From Delphinapterus leucas (lineage: Eukaryota; Chordata; Mammalia; Artiodactyla; Monodontidae), in the NCBI RefSeq assembly GCF_002288925.2, contig NW_022098004.1, positions 12,734,603-12,798,602 of the forward strand: 64,000 nucleotides of DNA. Direction: 5' to 3'. The notes below the pieces were generated by a model, which saw only the letters and a program-made list of their open reading frames with translations, made no database searches and was not told where the DNA came from. Of the stretch, positions 1-11,487 are shown piece after piece. The position numbers and the translations under genes were made by a program. Position 1 is the first letter of the stretch, and every line of letters begins with the position of its first letter.

Positions 1-255
1 CAGCTGTTGTACTGTAGTACTGTACTTTTCAAGGTCCTGCACTGTAAGATTAAAAATGTTGTCTTTATTTTTTGTTTGTTTGTTTTTTATGTATTATTTG
101 TGTGAAAAGTATTATAAACCTTTTACAGTACAGTACTATATAGCCGATTGTGTTAGTTGGGTACCTAGGCTAACTTGGTTGGACTTATGAACAGATTGGA
201 CTTACATACTTGCTCTCAGAATGGAACTCATTCATGTGTAGGGGACTTGCTGTAC
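1..255. mobile_element. Possible Tc1/mariner-class DNA transposon end
   Basis: The stretch with repeated TACAGTA/TACTGTA words, followed by a segment ending near 255 in 'ggggacttgctgta', looks like one end of an old mammalian DNA transposon that I recall as Tigger/mariner-like. The left part lies outside the window, so the terminal repeat pair cannot be checked. The family name is an inference from memory. Confidence 0.35.
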
Positions 256-1623
256 CACAAAGCAAGTTAAGGCAAGTCCTGTGATGGAGGGGCAGGGAAG
301 GTACTTTGGGAGAAGGTGGAGTCCCCTTGGTGGACGCTGGGTGAGTTTCTTAGAGGAGGTATGTCTTGAGCCTTAAAAGTTGAGTAGAGTTTCAACAGCA
401 GAGTAGGAGAGAAGGACTTTCTAGGCGGAAGGAAGAGCTTAAGCATCTCTTCAGAATTGGGAGAGTTGCAGAATCGGGTGAGTGCTGTGAATGGGTGTGG
501 CTTGAGCAGGTAGAGAGTGGGTCGGCCTGAGAAATTCTGTAAGTGTCTGATTTGGAAGGACCTGAAGGCTGAGGAGTCTATGCTTGATTTTATTCAGAGT
601 GAGAAAAACCAACAAAGGTTTGAGAGCAGTGGATTGATGTAATTAGAACTCTGTCTTCAGAGGTTCAGTGTTAGGTTGAATGGAGACGGGAGAGAGGAAG
701 GTAGACTGTTGGGAGGGTGTTGCTGTAGACCAAGTCTCAGGCCTAGATGAGAGGAATGGAAAGAGAAGAGAGTTGGAAGGAGCCTCGGAAAGAAAGTGCT
801 TTTTGTTATAAAATAATGCAAATATAGAAATAATACAAAAATGTAGACTCATTTAGAGGAATAAAATTAAAATCCCATAGGAACAACTACCATCTAAACA
901 TTTTGGGATACTTTTTTCAGGCTAAGTAGCTGATTTAAATTTTAGTTCATAGTAAGGAATGAAATACCACTTTCCTGTACTCCTCTAAGTTGTCTTTAAT
1001 CTGCAGCAGGGCTCTGCCTGCAGGCTGGTGGGAGGTTCTCTCTCAGTCACTATGGGGCTCCCTTCCTCTCTTTGCAGTGGGATCATACAAGAACCCTATG
1101 GTTCTTCACCCCTGATGCCCAGACTTAGCATCTCTCAGCCATTCCCCATCGGGTGCACTGAGGGTGCTGAGGCCTTTCCAGGGGGATTCTTGTCCCTGAC
1201 AAAGACCACCTTTTACTCTGGTCAGTTTATTTTTAGGTCCTTTGCTTAAAGCACTTCCCTCTCTCCATTTCCCCCTTTGGGACAGCCTAGCAAACCCTCC
1301 TTCATGTGCTCCTGCAAGCATAACGTTGGCCTCTTTCTTTCTGGGATAGGAGTAGGGAAATATCAGTTAGGTGTGGGGTTTTTTGTTTTACTTCTTAAAA
1401 AATAACTTGCTCTGATAAGGTGATATGGTGAGTTATGATACTCTCATTGCAGGCTCCTGCATTTTTCTATGTCATTCTTTAATGCTTCTAGAACATTTCG
1501 TTGTCTAGAGATCTGTAATTTACTTATAGATAACGTGAATTCAACAACTCTGTGTATGAAAGTTTTGGCTGTATTTTGGATAGATTCTGGAGGTGGAATT
1601 ACTGAGTCAAAGGACATGACTTT

Positions 1624-1754
1624 AGGGGAGTTCCTAGTGGTCCAGTGGTTGGAACTCCACGCTTCCACTGCAGGGGACACGGGTCTGATCCCTGGTCAGG
1701 GAACTAAGATCCTGCATGCCGTGCAGCGTGGCCAAAAAAAAAAAAAAAAAAAAA
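1624..1754 (+). mobile_element. tRNA-derived SINE (short CHR-type)
   Basis: The head 'ttcctagtggtccagtgg' matches the other CHR-type copies here. A B-box-like 'gggtctgatccctgg' and a long A-tail at 1734-1754 follow. Flanks share a degenerate duplication around 'gacatgacttt'. Confidence 0.88.
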
Positions 1755-1789
1755 GACAAAATGACAACGTGACTTTTTTGGGGGGTATT

Positions 1790-2697
1790 ATTACCAGATC
1801 ATCCTTTATTGTCACCGTACCACAAACTTAGCAGCTTGAAGCACCACCCACTTATTAGCTCACGGTACTGTAGGTCAGAGATCCAGGCTCTGCCTGGCTG
1901 CTGTCTCTCTTCAGTCTCATAGGCTGAAACCCAGGCATCCGTTGGCTGTGTTCTCGTCAGGAGGCTCAGCTGACTAGGGAAGAATCTGCTAACAGACTCA
2001 TTCAGGTTGTTGGAAGAATTCGGTTCCTGAGGGTTCTAGGACAGAGGTCCCTGGTTTTTTGCTGATTGTTATTTAGAGGTCACTGTCAGCTTCTGCCATG
2101 TGGTCTGTCCTTCACAGCCAGCAGCAGAGTCTTCTCCACGTTAAATCAGTCCCTCACCCTTCAGATCTCTGACTTCCTCTGTCTCTGACCTCTAGACTTA
2201 GCTTTAAAGGGTTGATGTGATTAGGTCTCTCTATCTCCCCCTCCTCCCTCCCCCAAGAAATTTTTCGTCATCTCAAACGGAAACTCCGTACTCATTAAAC
2301 AATAACACCCCACACCCCCAGCCCCTGGCGACCTCTACCGTACTTGCTGTTTCTACGAATTTACCTAGTCTAGACACCTCATATAAGTGGAATCATGCAG
2401 TATTTATCCTTCTTTGTCTGACATTTCACTTAGCATAATGTTTTCAAGGTTCATTCATGCTGTAGCGTGTATGCCGTTGTGTGTATATGCCACGTTTTGT
2501 GTGTTCATTCATCAGCTGATGGGCATTTGGGTTGTTTCGGGTCTCTCTTTCTTGGGGTTAACTGATTTGGGACTTTAATTACATCTCAAAATCCGTTTGT
2601 AGCAGTACCTAGATTAGTGTTTGAATAATGGGGAGAATGTGTATGTACACCAAGGGCCAGAATCTTGGGGCCACCTTAGGATTCTTGCTACCACACA
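1790..2697 (-). mobile_element. MaLR-type (MLT1-like) LTR, split by an L1 fragment
   Basis: Two parts (1790-2232 and 2540-2697) read as one antisense LTR of the MaLR type. The first part has 'accacaaacttagcag' and 'actcattcaggttgttgg', and the second ends with 'ggggccaccttaggattc'. The element at 57818-58310 has the same order of blocks, which supports a common family. An L1 fragment interrupts it at 2233-2539. Confidence 0.6.
2233..2539 (-). mobile_element. Old L1 fragment inside the LTR
   Basis: Antisense L1 ORF2-end/3' sequence, recognisable from 'cagcccctggcgacctct', 'ataagtggaatcatgcag' and 'tgatgggcatttgggttg', which recur in the other antisense L1 pieces here. It is bounded by a 9-bp direct repeat 'ggtctctct' (2224-2232 and 2540-2548), consistent with insertion into the LTR. 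Confidence 0.7.
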
Positions 2698-3469
2698 CAC
2701 TCTAGAAAGATGGTACCGTCCCTGGTTGGAGGTACCATCTTGCCCTCTTTCATACCGTTAATGTATACATTGCACAGAAGAGTTCTGGAAATGGCATCTC
2801 ATTTCACTGCCTGCTTTTCCAGCTGGGCTATTCTCTGCTCATGACTCTAGTGGAATGAAGGATGCATAATAATCCCTTTTCAGCCTCCAGTGAAAGCACT
2901 CTGGCTTCTTGTCCCTAATGTTACCTGTGACATGTTTCTTGAGGGTGTACAAGTGAGAAACCCATTAATAAGACCAGCGAGAGTGAGGAAGAGAATTTCT
3001 GTTTACCATTTGTGATGTGTGAGTGTAGCAGAATGTACAAAATGCATTCTCTCTTGATAGACTCTTGGAAAGAACTTAGAGCATTTAATAACCGAACAGC
3101 GGCACAAACTGTTTCAGATAATGCCCTGAGAATACAGCAGGACTTGAACTTGTCCAAATAAGAGAATTTAGGGCTATAACTCCCATGATTAAAATTAGCC
3201 TCACGCTCCAGCCTGAATGTAGATTTGTTTGGTTCGGTGTGGTCTTTGGGAAATTGGACATCAGATCCTGAAAAGATGGTGATCCCTAGGAACTGGGAGA
3301 CCTGGGAAATGGAAGGCAGTAAAAGGTGCTGGAAATCTCAGATTAAATGGGAACTGGGCATCTCAATGACAAGAATGTGACCGCGGATTCAGCAGAGGTG
3401 GTGTTTGAATATTACCAATTGCCATTTGGCTTGGAGGAGGAGTCCATGCCCTTTGGGAAGGCATGGATA

Positions 3470-3486
3470 GTGTGTGTATGTGTGTA

Positions 3487-3541
<55 letters not shown>

Positions 3542-3582
3542 GAGAGAGAGAGGGAGAGAGAGAGAGGGAGGGAGAGAAAAAG
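3470..3582 (+). repeat. Compound microsatellite (TG)n then (AG)n
   Basis: About 40 bases of TG/TATG repeat pass directly into about 70 bases of AG repeat with a few AGAC and AGGG interruptions. The second half is all-purine on this strand. It lies about 250 bp upstream of the exon at 3830. Confidence 0.97.
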
Positions 3583-3829
3583 ATGTCCCAGGTTAGATTG
3601 TGTGTAGCCCTGGTCTCAGGGGGAACAGACAACTGCCGCCCTATTGTGGAAGGTGAATGTGAGATTTGAATGAGAATTAGAAGGAGGTTAAGGTATCCAC
3701 TGTAGAGAACTGCCAGCCGGGGACTGCCTGGGCCATGGGAAGAGGAAGACCCACAGGTGTCTACCTGCCTGTCTTCTCTAACCTGAGCTGGCTTTGCTGG
3801 CAAAACTGAATCTGTGTTCTCTCTCACAG

Positions 3830-3879
3830 GCAACTGCAATGTCTGTGGACTGTCTGGGGCAGCATGCAGTGCTTTCCGG
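3830..3879 (+). CDS. WDR59: WDR59 window exon 1 (gene exon 2), residues ~19-35
   Basis: 50 nt, acceptor 'ctctctcacag', donor 'gtaagt'. It encodes ATAMSVDCLGQHAVLS plus two bases of a Gly codon completed in the next exon. This is the first strand of the WD40 propeller. It contains an in-frame ATG, but I do not take it as the start: the known protein has about 18 residues before it, encoded by an exon upstream of the window. Confidence 0.93.
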
Positions 3880-4139
3880 GTAAGTGAGCTTACAGCGTTC
3901 GTCTGCCACTATTTCTGGGAACAAATTGCAAATCAAGAGGTTTCTGGGAAATTGGAAAATACTTTCTTATTTAAGGATTACAGTCATAGGGTTTAGTTCT
4001 GCTGTCCTAGTGACCTCAGTGGTAGTTGTGGGGATTATTTGCAGTTTATTTTTTTCTCTGCCCTAACAGGTGAGCAATAAAATTCCTTTGAAATGTTAGT
4101 GACTGGTAGCTTGGTCTTGAAATTGCCATTTTCTGTTTA

Positions 4140-4310
4140 GTGCATGGACTCTTCAGAAGGATGCTGTCTGGTACGGTCTAACAGGTAGCTAGTTCCTAGG
4201 ATTGAGAGGATCTGGGTTACAGTTTGGCCATTGATTATGAGCCCCTGGACATTTATTCATTTGGCCTCCCTGGACTTTGGTTTTCTCATGAAGCAATTCG
4301 ACTTCATCAT
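4140..4310 (+). repeat. MIR SINE fragment
   Basis: Diverged MIR core order: 'ggatctgggttacagtttgg', then 'gcccctggacatttattcat', then a pattern like 'cctcagtttcctcat'. Old, with no clear ends. Confidence 0.5.
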
Positions 4311-4754
4311 GAAGAAGTTGAACTACATAATTTCTGTAGTGTCTTCTGGTTCAAAATTAAGATTCTGGCAATTAAGTTCCCTGCGTTTGCTAATCATCCT
4401 AACATTGTACCAGTATGATAACATTTAATGGTCAGAGTCCCTTTCCTTTCATGTTGCTCTAGATTACTACCTCTCAGATTTAGCTATATGTTCATTAACT
4501 TAGTTGTTTATGAACCCATTTATAAAATGAAGTGTTTTCTATTCATTATTTTGTTTTGAAATCATGTTTTAAATTACTTTTAAATAAAACCATAGCACAC
4601 ATTAATTCAGAAGGATATACCATGGAAAATAAGTTTCCCTCCTACCTCTGACTCCACTCCCCAGAGACAGTTATTGATACTATTTTCTTGTGTCACCCTG
4701 AATGCATAGATAGGAAAAATTGGTATGTCTCTTTTCTGCCCCAGCCAAACTCAC

Positions 4755-5290
4755 TTTTTTAAAAAATAGCTTTATCGAGATATAATTCACATACCATGCA
4801 ATTCACCCTTTTAAAAAAATTATTTATTTTATTTATTTTTGGCTGCATTGGGTCTTCATTGCTGTGCGTGGGCTTTCCCTAGTTGAGGCAAGCAGGGGCT
4901 ACTCTTCCTTGGGGTGCGCAGGCTTCTCATTGTCATGGCTTCACTTGTTGCACAGCATGGGTTCTAGAGCGCAGGCTCAGTAGTTGTGGCACACGGGCTT
5001 AGTTGCTTCACAGCATATGGGTCTTAACGGGCCAGCGATCGAACCCGTGTCCCCTGCGTTGGCAGGTGGATTCTTAACCACTGCACCACCAGGGAAGCCC
5101 CCCACCTCACCTTTTTCCCCACCCTGATCTCACTCACCAGAGGCAACCAGTTAAGACTCTTTAGCTATTTATTTTGGATTGCTTCTATTTTTCCAAGTGG
5201 TATACTACATACACTGCTGTATCTTGATTTATCCATCACAGTCAAATTGACTTCTTACAGTAGATGATGAATATTTAGCACTTTTACTTC
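4755..5290 (-). mobile_element. Old L1 fragment, interrupted by a SINE
   Basis: Starts with 'gctttatcgagatataattc', the usual antisense start of L1M 3' ends in this window. It is interrupted by the SINE at 4811-5100 and continues as degraded sequence to about 5290. The right boundary is uncertain. Confidence 0.5.
4811..5100 (-). mobile_element. tRNA-derived SINE, CHR-2-like, antisense
   Basis: T-rich tail at 4811-4840, then 'ggctgcattgggtcttcatt', ending with 'gcaccaccagggaagccc' (reverse complement of the tRNA-like head). Near-duplicated 'tcaccctttt'/'tcaccttttt' flank it. Confidence 0.9.
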
Positions 5291-5879
5291 GGTTGTGAGT
5301 CCCTTATATATATATACCTGGCCTTCCCCCTCCTTCCAATGTAGTCATGTAACAATTGTTGCGTTAAATCAGTATTTGGGGTTCTTTTTCTCAGAGTTAT
5401 TGTCAAGAGGTCCTATGCCATTCTGATTCTGGACTCTGTATGTGACCTATTTTTTCTCTTTGGAGAAATCCTATCTTTATCCCTAGTGTTATCTTTACCT
5501 CTTGTGTGTGTGAAATTTTCACTGTGACCGCTTTGGTATGTGTCTTTTTTCATTCATTGTGCTGGGCACTTAGAGGGACCCTCCTCCCGTTTTTGACATT
5601 ATTACCTGTTTTATCTAAACAAATAGAAAAATAACATATACTTGGCATTATGTAGCCATATTAACGACCCATAAAATACTTTCAGGTGCCCTGGAATAAC
5701 TATCTCAAACGTTAGATTTCTCAGTATTGACTGATGTGGATATTGTCATTTGTAGCATTCTAGGAGAGAACGGGATTATATAACTGGAAATCATGCACGT
5801 GTTCTTGTTCTGATGTGTTCTTAGACATGCATACGTCCATGTTATTTTTCAACACGATCTTGAAGTTCACCATTTCATT

Positions 5880-6440
5880 TTCTTATATTGAACTTTAAAA
5901 TATGTGTAGTAAGGTGTATGCTTAAGTGAACAGCTCAAATAAATTTACAAATATATACACCCATATGGTCACCATTCAGATTAAAATAACAAATAATTTT
6001 TAGCACCTGGGACGGCCCTTTCAGTCTGGAAATCTGTGGCTTTTAGTTTGGAGAATTTTTCCTGCATTATGTCTTTGATAATTTTCCGCATTCTTTGTGG
6101 AGCTTCTCTTAGTGCATGTTGGATATCCTGTATGGATTCTCTTCTGAACTTTTGGTCTTTTTGTCTTTCTGTTTTGCATTCCGGGAGTTTTCTTCAACTT
6201 TAACTTCCAACCCTTCTGTCAGGTTTTTAAATTTCAACTATAACTTTAGTTTCCAAGAGCTCTTGTTCTCTGTTCTTTAAATTGTCTTCTTTCATGTCTC
6301 TGAGAATATTAATTCTAGGTTTTCTTCTTTCCTCTGTGCCGCCCATTTCCTTTTTTTCCTTTTGGCTGTGTTGGTCTCTGTCTTTCAAGTTTCCTGCTGT
6401 GACTGATGCTCATGGACTCTCTGTTAATATTAAAGAGTGA
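5880..6440 (-). mobile_element. Probable old LINE fragment
   Basis: T-rich sequence with phrases such as 'tgtctttgataattttccgc' that resembles antisense L1 internal sequence. Ends are not visible and the family is uncertain. Confidence 0.3.
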
Positions 6441-8230
6441 GTGGAATCTCTGTTTACGTGTGCAATGGTGGGATCCACTGTAGGGAGATCAGGTGGGAAC
6501 TAGGCCCTTTTGTTGGAGGGTGCCCAGATGTCATCATCTCCAGGGCTTTATTGTTGTTTTTGTTTTGTTCACTTTCGTTCTTTCTTGGGCTGCACACTTC
6601 CTCCTGAGAAGAATCCGCTTGTCATTAGTCACCATCTGAAGACTAAAAACCATGTGTTGTGAGTTCTGAGCAGGGGAAGAGGCCTGAGCATCTCACCCTC
6701 CACTTCCTGCCCTGTTTTGAGCACAGCAACTCTTGCTCACCCCCTGCTGTGCCTCTTGTCCCAGGCCCAGGGCTCCTCTGAGGTAGTTTCTCTTCCTCTC
6801 CAGCTCCTGCGGGCCTGGATTCCACAGTGTGAACCAGCTCGCTCTGCAGGCACTTGGGTGCTGGTTGTTTTTCCTCTAGATCAGTTACCATTTTTCTGTC
6901 GGCTTTCCGTTTCCTCCCTCATTTTCTTTGTGGGTTTCCGTCTTTTATGTTTTCACTCTTATTCTAGTGGGTCTTCAGTGGGGGATGAAGACAAACATGT
7001 CCAATCAGGCATGTTTATCCTGAAGTGCCCACCTTCTGCTGTTCTGCATTTGCCCTGTACTGTCTCTGATTTCCCCTGCTGAAAAACACGCCATATATAT
7101 AGTGCTTGGCCTTTGCCCTGTTTTCATTCTAATGGGAAATGCCGGCCTGCCTGCCATAGGATCAGATGATTCCTTAGGAAGAGGTCAGAGTTTCTAGGTC
7201 TTTGTACTATACCAACTTTCTCAGAAGCCCCAGAAATTCTCTTAATTTGTGTCTTACCTGTGCTTCCTTTCTCTCTTAATCCATCCCTCCTAGGGTTTCT
7301 GCTAGAGTTCTACATGCCATTTTAACTTTCTACTTCCTGTCTGTTCTGAGCGGGGACAATTTATCTTTTTCTTCATTATCGAGCCCACCTGTCCTTGCCG
7401 ACTCCCGGGGGCTTGGAGTGCTCCCCAACAAGGAACCGCTGATGGCTGCTGAAGAGGTTAATACACATACCAAGGATTTTTTTCTTAAAACAGAGGAAAA
7501 TAGGTGAACAAAGGACATCACCGTTTTTAGATCCTTTATATTGACTGGCATCTTGAACATTATTGGCACTTATTATTATTTTCATTATTATTATTTTTTG
7601 GTTATTGTTTCCCCTTCTGATAGTGTTAATTTAGTTCCCATCACCAAGTAGTCAACTTGCACGGGAATTTGAGATCTTCTCAAATTATTTAGCTAAGTGA
7701 TAAGCGAAGTGTTTAATTTTACACACGTTTATTGCACGCAAAGCACTGTGCCTAGTAATGAGGGACATACAAAGATATTCAAGACATGCTCCATACCCCA
7801 AACACTCAGTTGGTTTGGGACAGGAACCTTTACGTTAGCAGTTCTGCTACAGAGATAAGTGCTGTGCTGTAGTCCAAATGCAGAGTGTGTCACGGGAGTC
7901 GTGTGGAAGCAGCTATGATCCTAACTGGCGGATTGGAAAAGCCTGGGAGAGGGCTGGGCTGGAGCTGAATCTGGTGGAGGAGGTCAGACTTCCATGGATA
8001 TGGGAGGGAGGACCATCTCTAGAGACAGATCTCACAGGGAGTATGGCTCCCGCTTGCCCAGCAGCCACGAGTTACTCTTGTCACTTGTATGCCTTTCGGA
8101 GTCGATAAACGTCATGTACATCTGGGGATTTTTTGAGCACTGCTTGCGAACCGTATGTCATTCCAAATGTGCTTTTCTATCTTAGTGCTAATGCTGTTCT
8201 GTTTTCATAATGTTGATGTTGTTTTCCTAG

Positions 8231-8366
8231 CCGCCGATTCCTATACATCGTCAGTCTAGATGCCCCCTTCGAAGGTCACCGAAAGATCTCACGCCAGAGC
8301 AAGTGGGACATTGGAGCCGTGCAGTGGAATCCTCATGACAGCTTCGCGCACTATTTTGCAGCCTCG
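8231..8366 (+). CDS. WDR59: WDR59 window exon 2, residues ~35-80, propeller
   Basis: 136 nt, acceptor 'gttttcctag', donor 'gtgagc'. Its first base completes the Gly codon. It then reads RRFLYIVSLDAPFEGHRKIS, followed by SKWDIGAVQWNPHD and HYFAAS. The segment is the start of the first canonical WD blade. A SINE begins about 36 nt past the donor. Confidence 0.97.
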
Positions 8367-8402
8367 GTGAGCTCATTCAAGGAATACAGGAAAAGGCTTT
8401 TA

Positions 8403-8758
8403 TTTTTTTATTTTTATAAATTTATTTATTTATTTATGGCTGTGTTGGGTCTTCATTGCTGCACGCGGGCTTTCTCTAGTTGTGGCGAGTGGGAGCCACT
8501 CTTTGTTGCAGTGCGCGGGCTTCTCATTGTGGTAACTTCTCTTGTTGTGGAGCATGGGCTTTAGCTGCATGGGCTTCCGTAGTTGTGGCGCATGGGCTCA
8601 GCAGTTGTGGCTTACAAGCTCTAGAGCACAGGCTCAGTAGTTGTGGTGCACGGGCTTAGTTGCTCCGCGGCATATGGGATCTTGCTGGACCAGGGCTCGA
8701 ACCCATGTCCCCTGCATTGGCAGGCAGATTCTTAACCACTGCGCCACCAGGGAAGCCC
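8403..8758 (-). mobile_element. tRNA-derived SINE, CHR-2-like, antisense, next to a splice donor
   Basis: Long copy with a T-rich tail, repeated 'agttgtggcgcatgggctca' blocks and the head complement 'gcgccaccagggaagccc'. Direct repeats 'ggaaaaggctttta' (from 8389) and 'ggaaaagtctttta' (from 8759) flank it. Confidence 0.95.
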
Positions 8759-9589
8759 GGAAAAGTCTTTTAAATGTGAGATCTAGGCTGGTAGGTCTGT
8801 GTTATATGTAGAGAAGAGGACATAATCGTCATTTCTCAGGCGGCAAAGAGGGGTTGCGTGGTTCTAAAAGGAAGATGGAGGCAATTACAGATTTAAATGT
8901 ATATGAAAAGAATTGGGGGTACCATTGGTAATTCTAAGAATTGAATCCAGATTTGGAAAGGGAAACAGGTAGATACCTCTATGTCTGTGTGTGATAAGAA
9001 CCCGTTTTCTGCATGAATGTAACTAGCCAGTGACTGAAAGAGGTTCTAAGGAAGGACCTGGTGAGCTGGTCTGGGGGCGACTGTCATCGCTTTCAGAGGG
9101 ATCAGAAGATTCCATACACCCTTCCACTCAAAGGAAGGGATTCTTTTTTGATTGAATCCTGTTTATATGTGAATTCTTCCAGGGAAAAGATGCATATGTT
9201 TCACTAGGTTTTCCAAGGGGTTCACAACTGAAAAAATATCTGGGCTTAGATCATCTCTGGTATCCCTTGCCTGATTCTTTATCAGTGTTCTGTTCTCCTA
9301 GGACAATTAGAGACCTAACCCTCTGGCTCCTTTTGCACTGGGCCAGGAGGGCAGTATTTGAAGGAGCCCTTCTCATCCTCCAGGGAATATGACCATTCGC
9401 AGTGCTGTCTGGGTCTGTTCTTGTCGGGAATGACAGTCTGTGAGAGGAAAGCATCTCACAAAAGAAAGAAGAGCAATGCTGTCAGCTTTAGAAGGAACAA
9501 AAAGCTGCTGTTCCCCGTCATTTCCAAAATAGAATCTGACTGTCTGCCTTGAACCAGGGACAATGACTAAAGTGGACCTGATCCCTGGG

Positions 9590-9800
9590 ACTGTTGACAG
9601 GTCAGGCCAGATCATTCTTCGTGGTGGGCGCTGTCCTGTGCTTTGTAGGAAATTGGCAGCATCCCTGGCCCCTCGCCCACTAGATGCCAGTAGCATCCTC
9701 CCCCACCCCCATCGTGACAGCCAAAAATGTCTCTAGGCATTGTCAGGTGTCCCCTGGGAAGCAAAATCTCCCCTGATTGGGAAGCACAGATTTAGGCTGA
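9590..9800 (-). mobile_element. MER20-like hAT DNA transposon relic
   Basis: Contains 'gcagcatccctggcccct', 'actagatgccagtagcatcc', 'ccaaaaatgtctctaggc' and 'gtgtcccctgggaagcaaaa' in the order I recall for antisense MER20, a nonautonomous hAT-Charlie element. The name is from memory. Confidence 0.65.
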
Positions 9801-9883
9801 CCCTTCAGTACTAGGCCCAAGTGGATTAATACTGCATGTGTTTGGGAGTGGCAAGAAAGAGCCTTATTTATTTATTTTTTTCA

Positions 9884-11215
9884 GACAATCATTTAAAGTG
9901 AACAATTCAGTATCATTTACTACATTCACAGTGTTATGTAACTGCCACCTTTATCTAGTTGCCAAACATTTCCATCACTCCAAAGGAATCCCCCTTACCA
10001 TTAAGCAGTAATTCCCCCACCCCCAGCCCCTGGCCACCTGCAGTCTGTGTTCCATCTCTGGATTTAGCCATTCTGGATATTTCATATAAATGCGGTCAAA
10101 CTATACATGACCTTTTGTGTCTGGCATCTTTATCCACGTCAGAGCATGTATCAGTACTTTACTCCTTTTTATGGCTGAATAATATTCCATCATAGGGATA
10201 CACCACATTTTGTCTGTTCATCCACTGATGGACATTTGGGCTGGCTGTTATAAATAGTGCCGAGAAGAACATGTACGTGCATGTACTTTTTTTTTTTTTA
10301 AATAAATTTATTTATTTAATTTATTTTGGCTGTTGGGTCTTCGTTGCTGCGCGTGGGCTTTCTCCAGTTGCAGCGAGCGGGGGCTACTCTTTGTTGCAGT
10401 GTGCGGGCTTCTCATTGCAGTGGCTTCTCTCGTTGCGGAGCACCGGCTCTAGGTGCGCAGGCTTCAGTAGTTGTGGCTCGCGAGCTCTAGAGCACAGGCT
10501 CAGGAGTTGTGGCGCACGGGTTTAGTTGCTCCACGGCATGTGGGATCTTCCTGGGCCAGGGCTCGCACCTGTGTCGCCTGAATTGGCAGGCGGATTCTTA
10601 ACCACTGCGCCACCAGGGAAGCCCTGTATATGTACTTTTTTGGGTACTCATTTTCACTTCTTTTGGGTATATTCCTAGGAGTGATTGAAAGGCTATGTGA
10701 AGTCTGTGTTTTACTTTTTGAGGAACCATCAAACTGTTTTCTACAATGCACAAGACCGTTTTGCAGTCCCATCAGCAATGCATCAGCATTGCATAGCAAT
10801 GCACAATCCAGCCTCACCAAAATTTATTTCCTGTTTTTGTTTTTGTAATTTAAAAATTCTAGCCATCTTAGTGGGTATAAAGTGGTATCTCACTGTGGTT
10901 TTGATTTGCATTTCCCTAGTGACTAATGATGTTGAACATCCCTTCACGTGCTGGCTGGCCATTTGTATATCATTTTTTGGAGATATGTTTATTCAAGTCC
11001 TTTGCCGATTTTTGAATTGGGTTGTTTGTCTTTTTGCTGTTGAGTTATAAGAGTTCTTTATGTATTCCTGATACTAGACTCTTATCAGGGACATGATTTG
11101 CAAATATTTTCTCCAATTCTGTAGATTGTCTTTTTACTTTCTTGATAATGTCTTTTGATACATGAAAGTTTTAATTTTGATGAAGTTCAATTTACTGATT
11201 TTTTTTTTCCCTTCA
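9884..11215 (-). mobile_element. Old L1 3' fragment, interrupted by a SINE
   Basis: Antisense L1M ORF2-end and 3' sequence, with markers 'gtgaacaattcagtatcatt', 'cagcccctggccacctgc', 'ggctgaataatattccatc' and 'ttcacgtgctggctggcc'. The SINE at 10293-10625 sits inside it with a 12-bp duplication. Confidence 0.85.
10293..10625 (-). mobile_element. tRNA-derived SINE, CHR-2-like, inside an L1
   Basis: T-tail, 'ggctgttgggtcttcgttgc', head complement 'gcgccaccagggaagccc'. Target-site duplication 'atgtactttttt' at 10281-10292 and 10630-10641. Confidence 0.95.
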
Positions 11216-11239
11216 TTGCTCTTGGTTGGAAGGCAAGCA

Positions 11240-11385
11240 TTTTCAGGAGAAAGAGCTTTGGAGTTAGGCAAATCTGAGGTCAAGTCCCAGTTTCAACACT
11301 CACTGTTTTATCTTGAGTGCCCATCCAACTTTTGGAGCCTCAGTTGCCTCACCTGTGATGTGGGTGATGCCACCCAGTGTGCAGT
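11240..11385 (+). repeat. MIR SINE fragment
   Basis: MIR core: 'agctttggagttaggcaaat', 'gtcaagtcccagtttcaaca', then 'gcctcagttgcctcacctgt'. Confidence 0.75.
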
Positions 11386-11487
11386 GTGATGGGAAAGAGC
11401 AGAGGGCAGGTTTCTTAAGGTTCCTAGTGCATAAACTGGCACTAGCAGACCCTGGAGATGGCTAGGAATGTTATTATAAGATGGGGG

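Larger units (their letters stand above)
1..3829 (+). other. WDR59: WDR59 intron 1, 3' part
   Basis: At least 3.8 kb of noncoding sequence ending in a pyrimidine-rich tract and AG before the exon at 3830. It holds a DNA-transposon-like end (1-255), a SINE (1624-1754), a MaLR-type LTR split by an L1 fragment (1790-2697) and a (TG)n/(AG)n tract (3470-3582). The stretch 280-600 resembles a very old unclassified repeat. I see no coding exon or promoter signature in the rest. Confidence 0.85.
3880..8230 (+). other. WDR59: Intron 3880-8230 (4351 nt)
   Basis: Donor gtaagt, acceptor 'gttttcctag'. It holds an MIR (about 4140-4310), an old L1 start split by a SINE (4755-5290), and a T-rich LINE-like stretch (about 5880-6440). 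At 7700-7870 there is an old repeat-like segment that I cannot name. I see nothing specific in 6450-7700. Confidence 0.85.

Noticed and set aside
3363..3839. 158-codon minus-strand frame with SLSLS and THTHT runs
   Set aside because: It is a translation of the (TG)n/(AG)n microsatellite and has no independent support.
3839..3841. ATG in the first exon as translation start of WDR59
   Set aside because: The frame is open into the exon from a standard acceptor, and the known protein extends about 18 residues further upstream.
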